From Blastocatellia bacterium (GTDB lineage: Bacteria; Acidobacteriota; Blastocatellia; Chloracidobacteriales; JADJPF01), in contig JAHFUF010000427.1 of NCBI GenBank assembly GCA_023265235.1, forward strand, positions 1 through 5,208: 5,208 nt of DNA, in the 5' to 3' direction. The translations under genes and the position numbers were made by a program. Shown here one piece after another: positions 1 to 4,941 of this stretch (the stretch's first letter is position 1; each line of letters opens with the position of its first letter). The notes below the pieces were generated by a model. That model saw only the letters and a program-made list of their open reading frames with translations, had not been told where the DNA came from and searched no databases.

Positions 1-112
1 GCATAAGCACAAAAGTTTAATTTTCTTAATAATCTGCTTCTTTAATCGCATTTTTCAATAACTCTAAGGCTGTTAAGTTGGTTTACTAAACAAATCTAAC
101 GCTATAACCTTA

Positions 113-346
113 CTAGATATTGCCGTATTTAATTGCTTCTGCTGCATCGTGGGTGATACGAGCATCAGGATGGGCTTCTCTTGCTTCTACATAAGTAGCA
201 TACTTGCCAAGTTCTTCCCCTGAAGGAATTATTCCTTGATCAGGGGGTTCAGTCATGGACTCATCTAATTGGAATACTACCCAATTTAACCCAAGTGGTC
301 GATCTAATGACCAAGTAATAAATTTTTTTGAATTATTGCTGGACAT
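113..346 (-). CDS. Small hypothetical protein, 77 aa
   Basis: I do not recognise this protein. It is a short soluble polypeptide with no signal peptide or membrane segment. The N-terminal half contains the hydrophobic run LNWVVFQL; a Pro-rich turn (TEPPDQG) follows, then a Lys/Glu/Ala-rich half with YVEAREAHPDARI and ends in AIKYGNI. The frame opens at a GTG at 358, but I chose the ATG at 346 because TGAGGA (357-352) lies 5 nt upstream of it and overlaps the GTG, which itself has no ribosome binding site. It lies 59 nt downstream of the kinase gene in the same orientation, so it may be the last gene of that operon. The good ribosome binding site and balanced composition argue that it is real. 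It is not a shadow of a larger gene. Function unknown. Confidence 0.6.
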   Translation of the reverse strand: MSSNNSKKFITWSLDRPLGLNWVVFQLDESMTEPPDQGIIPSGEELGKYATYVEAREAHPDARITHDAAEAIKYGNI

Positions 347-351
347 TCTTT

Positions 352-357
352 TCCTCA
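352..357 (-). promoter_or_regulatory. Ribosome binding site of the small ORF
   Basis: On the minus strand TGAGGA is followed by 5 nt and then ATG at 346. It decides the start: the upstream in-frame GTG at 358 overlaps this site and would add only four residues (MRKR). Confidence 0.55.
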
Positions 358-372
358 CATAAAGATTTAACT

Positions 373-402
373 ATTTTGCTTAATTTTGCTTAATTTTGCT
401 TA
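373..402 (-). repeat. Three perfect 10-bp tandem repeats
   Basis: ATTTTGCTTA on the plus strand (TAAGCAAAAT on the minus strand) occurs three times without a mismatch at 373-382, 383-392 and 393-402. The array lies between the kinase stop codon and the ribosome binding site of the small ORF, about 15 nt before that site. It does not encode protein on the minus strand. The role is unknown; similar arrays precede the P450 and, less perfectly, the kinase. Confidence 0.9.
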
Positions 403-405
403 TTT

Positions 406-2205
406 TTATTGGGTAATAGTAAAAGTTCCATAAGTAATTTTTTCAGCATCTACAAATAATTCTACACGATAATCGCCAGGAGACCATTTATAGGATTCTG
501 GCCAACCTCTTCCATCATTGTGATAGCTAGTTCCCCAAGTTGGTTCAAGAAAAGTATTTAATGTACCGCGTGCCCATTCTTGATTGTCTTTGTACCAAAC
601 ATGTTGGATTTGAAAACTATCTCTATAGGATCGAGTAGGGTGGCTGAGGTTTAATTCCCAGTATACAAATCGACTGGCAGTAGTAAAGGTGTTTGAGTAG
701 GCTCTAGAGTCTTTTAATGTGCCTTCTGTGCTACCTTCATAAAACTTTATAGAATCTACTTTAGCATTGAGTTTTTTTATTTCTCTAGTTCCAATAATAG
801 CTTTTGCCATTATAGCTGCTATGTCTTTTTGGCTTTTACTTATGTTGGATGTTTCTCTTAATTCTTTTTCTTGAGCTAGCTCTTGTTCTAATTTAGCAAC
901 CTTTTCTCGCTCAGTACTCAATTGACCATTGTAATAAGAAATATCTGACTCAAGGTAAGAGATTTTTTTCCCATACGAATATATTTGATAAATTGAAAAA
1001 GAAATGGAAATAAATGCTACTACACTGCTAGCAATGGTTAGGAGTTTTAACCATAACGGTGATTTGGTTTTTGTAGTAACCTGTTGAATACCTTGAACTT
1101 GCCCTGGTATTGCTACAGGATTAAACATATTATTAATTGGGGCTTGGAAATTAGGATTAATTTGTCCTTGGGCAATAGGATTAATTTGTGAGGAGGTTCC
1201 TTGCCAGCTTGGTAGAGGTAGTGGTTGGCTTTGTAGATTATTAAGAGGAGTAACTCTGGTTTCTGGAAAAGTATTAACCTCTTTGTTTGGTGAGGCTTGC
1301 AGGTTATTACTGATAGGTAAGCTAGCAATAAGTGCTTCAAAGTTGAGTCCTGTTACTATAGGGCTGAGGCAAATATTTTCTAAAATACCTACTAATTGGC
1401 GAACACCTTCATTAGGACTATTTTTTAATTGGTAAAATAACGATGATTGATATGGGTTTAAATAATCTTTTCGTGTAAAAAGTAGGTTTTCTCCTTGATA
1501 AAACTGCTGCCATAGATTAGGTTGGTAAGCTAAAGCCAATAGACTAAGGTATATAACCAAGGCAGAAAGACTATCTATGTTTTCATCGTAATTATCTAGT
1601 GTACGTTTTGGGTTTTGGAAGTTTTCATTTCCCAAATCAGGGCTTTTTTCTCCTCTTAGTGCTGGTATAAAAACCGTATCGTAATCAACTAAGAACAAAT
1701 TATTTTGAGGCGTAATAATAATATTACGGTGTTCTAAATCCCCATGTGCTAGTCGATTAGACTGTAAGCTACTAATTAAACCACGCCACTTTGCTGCTAT
1801 ATCTAGTAATTGGCTTGGGTTGTTTAGAGATTCTTCAACAAACTGATTAAGGGTATTTCCTTCTACCCAAGTCATTCTAAGCACAGGGTACAATTGATTT
1901 TTTACTAGTATTGCTTGAGGGAGGTACTCAAACTCTACTAAACCTGGTAAGCGAGAGGCACTTAGTTGTTGGTTAAGTAATTGATAATGGCGTTGTTGAT
2001 CTGTGTTTTGTTTAAGAAAACAGCGTATTGCCCAATGCCGAACACCACTGGTAAGTTGATAAACACTAGCGAAGTTACCAGTAGCAACTTTAGGTAGTCC
2101 AACAGGGTTTAAACCAATTTGTCCAGCACGCAATTCTGGTAGTTGAAAACACCCATTAGGGTTTTGAATTGCTTCTTGATAATCAGATATGCTTGGCCAA
2201 TTCAT
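406..2205 (-). CDS. Membrane-anchored Ser/Thr protein kinase with extracytoplasmic C-terminal domain
   Basis: A 599-residue eukaryotic-like protein kinase. Seen: a Gly-loop-like ATGNFASVY (41-49); WAIRCF with Arg61 where the ATP-anchoring Lys of VAIK is expected; hinge-like MTWVEG (111-116); the catalytic loop HGDLEHRN (154-161, Asp156 and Asn161 kept); and the metal-binding Asp174 in LVDYD, the DFG position. No clear APE motif is visible. A Pro/Gln/Asn-rich linker (about 300-380) leads to a Lys-rich stretch and one transmembrane helix (about 386-408), so the kinase should be cytoplasmic and the C-terminus outside. A coiled coil (about 413-452) and a beta-rich domain (about 480-599, with VYWELNLSHP and PGDYRVELFVD) follow, a likely sensor or ligand-binding module. 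The ATG at 2205 has AGAGGA 7 nt upstream. It lies 91 nt after the PP2C-like gene, its likely partner. Kinase assignment is firm; activity and ligand are inferred. Confidence 0.88.
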   Translation of the reverse strand: MNWPSISDYQEAIQNPNGCFQLPELRAGQIGLNPVGLPKVATGNFASVYQLTSGVRHWAIRCFLKQNTDQQRHYQLLNQQLSASRLPGLVEFEYLPQAILVKNQLYPVLRMTWVEGNTLNQFVEESLNNPSQLLDIAAKWRGLISSLQSNRLAHGDLEHRNIIITPQNNLFLVDYDTVFIPALRGEKSPDLGNENFQNPKRTLDNYDENIDSLSALVIYLSLLALAYQPNLWQQFYQGENLLFTRKDYLNPYQSSLFYQLKNSPNEGVRQLVGILENICLSPIVTGLNFEALIASLPISNNLQASPNKEVNTFPETRVTPLNNLQSQPLPLPSWQGTSSQINPIAQGQINPNFQAPINNMFNPVAIPGQVQGIQQVTTKTKSPLWLKLLTIASSVVAFISISFSIYQIYSYGKKISYLESDISYYNGQLSTEREKVAKLEQELAQEKELRETSNISKSQKDIAAIMAKAIIGTREIKKLNAKVDSIKFYEGSTEGTLKDSRAYSNTFTTASRFVYWELNLSHPTRSYRDSFQIQHVWYKDNQEWARGTLNTFLEPTWGTSYHNDGRGWPESYKWSPGDYRVELFVDAEKITYGTFTITQ

Positions 2206-2212
2206 AGTCTTG

Positions 2213-2218
2213 TCCTCT
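2213..2218 (-). promoter_or_regulatory. Ribosome binding site of the kinase gene
   Basis: AGAGGA on the minus strand, 7 nt before the ATG at 2205. It supports that start and indicates independent translation rather than coupling to the PP2C-like gene 91 nt upstream. Confidence 0.7.
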
Positions 2219-2229
2219 AATTACCCAAT

Positions 2230-2272
2230 AATAGAGCTTTAATAGAGCGTTAATAATGGTTAGATAATGCTT
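2230..2272 (-). repeat. Degenerate 10-11-bp direct repeats in the kinase leader
   Basis: On the plus strand AATAGAGCTTT (2230-2240) is followed directly by AATAGAGCGTT (2241-2251), then by the looser pair AATAATGGTT (2252-2261) and AGATAATGCTT (2262-2272). The first two units differ at one position out of eleven. They lie about 12 nt upstream of the kinase ribosome binding site. They are much weaker than the arrays before the P450 and the small ORF, but in a comparable position. Confidence 0.5.
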
Positions 2273-2299
2273 AGAGGAATTAGATATTTTATTCCTCTA
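2272..2299 (-). other. Inverted repeat at the 3' end of the PP2C-like gene
   Basis: TAGAGGAAT (2272-2280) and ATTCCTCTA (2291-2299) are perfect 9-bp complementary arms around a 10-nt AT-rich loop. On the minus strand the first arm begins with the TAG stop codon. No U-run follows in that direction, so it is not a classical intrinsic terminator. A hairpin in the intercistronic RNA that tunes stability or partial read-through to the kinase gene is possible. Confidence 0.55.
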
Positions 2300-3367
2300 T
2301 TCCTCGTTTTCTTTTTTTCCTAACAAGCCAATTATAGATTTACCGATTTGTTTAAGTACAGATGGTTGATCTAGAGAATTAAATTGTGGTGGTTTAATCC
2401 CCTGTTGCATAGGTTTATCTTTAGCTGTTTCAACCTCTCTATCTTTGTTTTTTGAAGATTCTTTTAACAAAAAAGAGGTTGTTTTTTGTGAGTCAGCTGC
2501 TAAAGGATTATTAATTAGACCCCTATCAAAATTATCTACTGTATTATGGCTAGGAGGAGAAATACTTATCTCATCTTTGCCTAATTGAAATGTTAGCAAC
2601 GTAACATCATTATTAAGTATTTGACCAGAGTTTCTTAAACTAGCAATAAAGCTTTGAAACTTGTTTTGGCTTTCTAAATAATAAAGTTCTGCCCATGGTT
2701 TTCTTCCTGCTTCATACTCAAGTAAAAACCATTTAGCTAAAGAAGATGTCATTAAGAAAAACAAATCCGTTTCATAACAAATTTCTTGGCATTCATGAAA
2801 CTGTCGCCAAATTTGTTGATTTTTACTAGCTACACTAGAAATTAACATAGAGTTATTAAACTGATCAGAACGACTTAATGGAAAAGCATAGTTAAGATGA
2901 TCTCTACGTATTTGAAATACACAGCTATTGCCAACAGCAATAGCTTGCCAGCGCATTTGTTCATCAGCAGGTTTGGTTTCTGGTAGTAATGAAACTGGCT
3001 CTGGTGCTAGGAGTTGCATTCCTAGTAAAGTAGAAAATGCTCCTATTTCTGCTTGATTTGAATCAATTTGTGGGGATTCCCATTCAATGATTTTTCTCCA
3101 AGCTGTTTGTATTGGTTCTAACCATTCTACTAGGTCTTGTTCTGATTCTAAAAACTGGAAAGGGGCTGTAGCGACTAATCCTGTTACTAAAGTTTTAGCC
3201 CAAAGGTGAGAAAAAAATGATTCTGCCCAACCATCGGCAATTGCAAAACGCTGTTCCTCAAGAGAATAGTCATAGGCATTATTACAGTCATTTTCGTTAC
3301 TACCTGCTTTTAGAACTTGAAAAGCAGCTTTTAATAATAACTCAGTTTTATTAACTAATAATGCCAC
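2297..3367 (-). CDS. PP2C-type protein phosphatase-like protein, possibly catalytically impaired
   Basis: A 356-residue cytoplasmic protein with a divergent PP2C fold. Visible landmarks: YDYSLEEQRFAIADGWAES (32-50), the PP2C core with metal-binding Asp45; GAFSTLLGMQL (109-119); AIAVGNSCVFQIR (142-154), the GDS strand with Asn147 for Asp; FFLMTSSLAKWF (203-214), where the SDG-type Asp appears as Ser208; and NNDVTLLTF (252-260) with Asp254 kept. The first acidic pair appears as Asn29-Asn30. Several metal ligands thus seem lost, suggesting a weak phosphatase or a binding-only pseudophosphatase. The linker from about 266 ends in a Lys-rich amphipathic tail (about 336-352). The GTG start has AAAGGAG 7 nt upstream. 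It lies 35 nt after the P450 and 91 nt before the kinase gene, its natural partner. Family assignment is moderately sure; the loss of activity is inferred from remembered motif spacing. Confidence 0.75.
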   Translation of the reverse strand: MALLVNKTELLLKAAFQVLKAGSNENDCNNAYDYSLEEQRFAIADGWAESFFSHLWAKTLVTGLVATAPFQFLESEQDLVEWLEPIQTAWRKIIEWESPQIDSNQAEIGAFSTLLGMQLLAPEPVSLLPETKPADEQMRWQAIAVGNSCVFQIRRDHLNYAFPLSRSDQFNNSMLISSVASKNQQIWRQFHECQEICYETDLFFLMTSSLAKWFLLEYEAGRKPWAELYYLESQNKFQSFIASLRNSGQILNNDVTLLTFQLGKDEISISPPSHNTVDNFDRGLINNPLAADSQKTTSFLLKESSKNKDREVETAKDKPMQQGIKPPQFNSLDQPSVLKQIGKSIIGLLGKKENEE

Positions 3368-3374
3368 CAGTAAA

Positions 3375-3381
3375 CTCCTTT
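3375..3381 (-). promoter_or_regulatory. Ribosome binding site supporting a GTG start
   Basis: AAAGGAG on the minus strand with a 7-nt spacer before the GTG at 3367. The site lies wholly within the 35-nt gap after the P450 stop codon and fixes the unusual start codon of the PP2C-like gene. Confidence 0.75.
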
Positions 3382-3398
3382 AGCCGCTTGGTTTAATC

Positions 3399-3418
3399 AG
3401 AATTAGTGAACTAATTCT
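3399..3418. other. 20-bp perfect palindrome spanning the P450 stop codon
   Basis: AGAATTAGT (3399-3407), a 2-bp centre, then ACTAATTCT (3410-3418): both 9-bp arms are exact. As RNA it could fold as an 8-bp stem with a 4-nt loop. It covers the last codons and stop of the P450 and lies 31 bp before the PP2C-like start. No U-run follows on the minus strand, so a terminator is unlikely. A regulator operator or an mRNA processing/stability hairpin would both fit. Confidence 0.5.
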
Positions 3419-4761
3419 AAAACTTCACTAGGAGCAGGTTTTACAGAAACTACTTTTACCTTCACTCCTGTTGGAGGAGCTAATGCTAACCCTAAACGTT
3501 GTGCTCGGAAATCTTGACCAGGAATTAATTCTAACGCTATTCGCGGTAAGATACTAGCTAATATAATCTTCATTTCATATTGCGCAAAAGCCATACCAAT
3601 ACAACGTCTATTGCCCCCACCAAAGGGGAGCCAGCTATAAGGATGATGTTGTGATTCATCTAAAAACCGCTCTGGGCGAAATACTAATGGCTCAGGGTAA
3701 ATTGACTCTAGGTGATGAACTATCATATTACAAGGGGCAACTATTGAACCAACAGGGATTTCAAAACCTTTTAACTCTAAAGGCTCAAGGGTTTTACGTG
3801 CCACTATAGGAAAAAGGTTATTAACCCTCATGCTTTCTTTTATTGTTGCATCTAGGTAGGTAAGTTTAGGAATCATTTCTGCTGCTATTGGTGCCTCTCC
3901 TACTACAGACTGTATTTCTGCTACTAGTTTTTTTAGCACTTGAGGATTTTGTAGTAAGGGGATAAATAGCCAAGTAAGTGATAAGGCTGTAGTCTCATGG
4001 CCAGCAAACAAAAGGGTTAGGCTTTCGTCACGGATTTCTTTGTCAGTCATAAAATTGCCTGATTCATCTTGAGAAAGCATCATCATATCTACTACATCTT
4101 CAGGTTGAAGGCGTGGATTAGCACGGCGGCGGGCAATTTCTGCATAAACTAGCTTGTCTATTCTTTCTCGCCAATATAGAAATTTTCCCCAGGGACTCCA
4201 TTTCCCTAGGTTAAGACGTAAGAATGGTAGAAAAGTAAGTGAAGTAGGTAGTTGTAAAACTCCTCTAACAGTTTCAATAATTTCTGGAGTACGGCGGCTC
4301 ATTTCTTCACCAAAAACACTTTTTACAATGATACGCAAAGTTACTTCTTGCATTTCTTGACGCATCATAATTGTTTGTCCAGCTTTCCAATTGTCTACCA
4401 TTTTATGCGCAGCATTACGCATTAGATCTGTAAACATTTTCATTTTTTCCCCATGAAAAGGCGGGGTAAGGAGTTTACGCTGGCGAGCATGTTCTTGCCC
4501 ATCTAGTAATAATAATGAGTGCCTACCTACAAAAGGTTCAAGAAATAGTACGGTTTCACCAGTATTAAATTTTTTACTATGCTTAGAAAAGATATCTTTA
4601 ATTAAATCTAGGTTTGATACATAAATAAAATTCCCTGCTAAAGCACGTAAAGAAAAAATATCACCATATTCTTTGTAACATTCTGTCAGCAAATCATAAG
4701 GATTTTTAATCATTCGATAAGTGGCAAGCGGAACTGAAATATTTACTTTTGGTGGTAGCAT
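3403..4761 (-). CDS. Cytochrome P450, CYP110-like
   Basis: A complete 452-residue haem-thiolate monooxygenase with all hallmark motifs (numbered from the chosen start): HxxxR-type HARQR (91-95), I-helix AGHETT for oxygen activation (253-258), K-helix ExxR as ESMR (309-312), FRPERF (361-366), and the haem-binding FGGGNRRCIG (380-389) with Cys387 as axial ligand. The stretch around WSPWGKF and the C-terminal GMAFAQYEMK recall CYP110 enzymes of cyanobacteria, some of which act on fatty acids or terpenes; the substrate here is unknown. There is no N-terminal membrane anchor, so it should be soluble and need ferredoxin-type partners, none of which is in the window. The frame is open upstream to a TTG at 4887, but the ATG at 4761 has a perfect AAGGAGG 7 nt before it, and the extension would be a VLK/ILK repeat encoded by the tandem array. 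It is probably the first gene of the P450-PP2C-kinase run. Confidence 0.93.
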   Translation of the reverse strand: MLPPKVNISVPLATYRMIKNPYDLLTECYKEYGDIFSLRALAGNFIYVSNLDLIKDIFSKHSKKFNTGETVLFLEPFVGRHSLLLLDGQEHARQRKLLTPPFHGEKMKMFTDLMRNAAHKMVDNWKAGQTIMMRQEMQEVTLRIIVKSVFGEEMSRRTPEIIETVRGVLQLPTSLTFLPFLRLNLGKWSPWGKFLYWRERIDKLVYAEIARRRANPRLQPEDVVDMMMLSQDESGNFMTDKEIRDESLTLLFAGHETTALSLTWLFIPLLQNPQVLKKLVAEIQSVVGEAPIAAEMIPKLTYLDATIKESMRVNNLFPIVARKTLEPLELKGFEIPVGSIVAPCNMIVHHLESIYPEPLVFRPERFLDESQHHPYSWLPFGGGNRRCIGMAFAQYEMKIILASILPRIALELIPGQDFRAQRLGLALAPPTGVKVKVVSVKPAPSEVLELVH

Positions 4762-4768
4762 ATGGAAG

Positions 4769-4775
4769 CCTCCTT
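4769..4775 (-). promoter_or_regulatory. Ribosome binding site that fixes the P450 start
   Basis: A perfect AAGGAGG on the minus strand with a 7-nt spacer (CTTCCAT) before the ATG at 4761. It excludes the 42-codon upstream extension from the TTG at 4887 as the normal start and leaves the 9-bp repeat array in the untranslated leader. Confidence 0.85.
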
Positions 4776-4779
4776 TTTT

Positions 4780-4860
4780 AAGAATTTTAAGAATTTTAAG
4801 AATTTTAAGAATTTTAAGAACTTTAAGAACTTTAAGAACTTTAAGAACTTTAAGAACTTT
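4780..4860 (-). repeat. Nine-copy 9-bp tandem repeat in the P450 leader
   Basis: On the plus strand four copies of AAGAATTTT (4780-4815) are followed by five copies of AAGAACTTT (4816-4860), all perfect, 81 bp in total. In the direction of the P450 this reads five AAAGTTCTT then four AAAATTCTT, ending 4 nt before the AAGGAGG. The two unit types differ by one base and are cleanly segregated, as expected if two units were each amplified by slippage or unequal exchange. The 9-bp period keeps both strands' frames open, which gives artefactual Leu-rich ORFs. Copy number is likely variable between strains. Confidence 0.95.
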
Positions 4861-4882
4861 GACTTGTCTTGCCTTAGACCCC

Positions 4883-4916
4883 AACAACTCTACTAAAAAA
4901 TATTTGCAGAGTTGTT
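4883..4916. promoter_or_regulatory. Inverted repeat in the likely P450 control region
   Basis: AACAACTCT (4883-4891) and AGAGTTGTT (4908-4916) are perfect 9-bp arms around a 16-bp AT-rich spacer. On the minus strand the spacer holds TATTTTTTAG, which could contribute to a -10-like element. It lies between the stop of the upstream partial gene and the repeat array, where a P450 promoter or operator would be expected. No T-run follows either arm, so it does not look like a terminator. A regulator site is an inference. Confidence 0.4.
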
Positions 4917-4930
4917 AACAGTGTTTAACA
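4913..4930. promoter_or_regulatory. Tandem TGTTAACA / TGTTTAACA sites
   Basis: TGTTAACA (4913-4920) is a perfect 8-bp palindrome, and the near-identical TGTTTAACA (4922-4930) follows after one base. They begin 11 bp beyond the stop of the upstream partial gene and overlap the end of the 9-bp inverted repeat. On the minus strand the TTAACA inside the first could serve as a -35-like hexamer, but I see no well-spaced -10. Tandem operator half-sites for the P450 promoter are possible. Confidence 0.3.
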
Positions 4931-4941
4931 TACTAAGGGTT

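Noticed and set aside
7..85. Short minus-strand open stretch after the small ORF that reads like NLTALELLKNAIKEADY before a TAA
   Set aside because: It looks protein-like, but two stop codons (TAG, TAA) directly precede it, there is no start codon with a ribosome binding site, and it is only about 18 codons. It could be a gene remnant, but the window does not support it.
1113..1340. Minus-strand 75-codon open frame inside the kinase linker
   Set aside because: It is a frame-shifted shadow of the low-complexity Pro/Gln/Asn linker of the kinase, with no independent coding evidence.
4154..4360. Plus-strand 68-codon open frame
   Set aside because: It is antisense to conserved P450 coding sequence and resembles no known protein.
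4780..4860. Tandem array considered as a CRISPR array or plasmid iterons
   Set aside because: The units are directly adjacent with no spacers, too short for CRISPR repeats, and there is no replication initiator gene or other origin feature nearby.
4762..4887. N-terminal 42-codon extension of the P450 starting at a TTG, giving a VLK/ILK repeat peptide
   Set aside because: The extension is encoded by the 9-bp tandem array, has no clear ribosome binding site, and the ATG at 4761 has a perfect AAGGAGG at ideal spacing and matches the usual P450 N-terminus (MLPP).
4883..4916. Inverted repeat considered as an intrinsic terminator of the upstream partial gene
   Set aside because: The 16-nt loop, AT-rich stem and GGGG rather than a U-run after the stem on the minus strand do not fit an intrinsic terminator.
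4721..4918. Plus-strand open frame rich in LRI/LRT repeats
   Set aside because: It is antisense to the P450 start and the tandem array; the repeat peptide is just the 9-bp unit read on the other strand.
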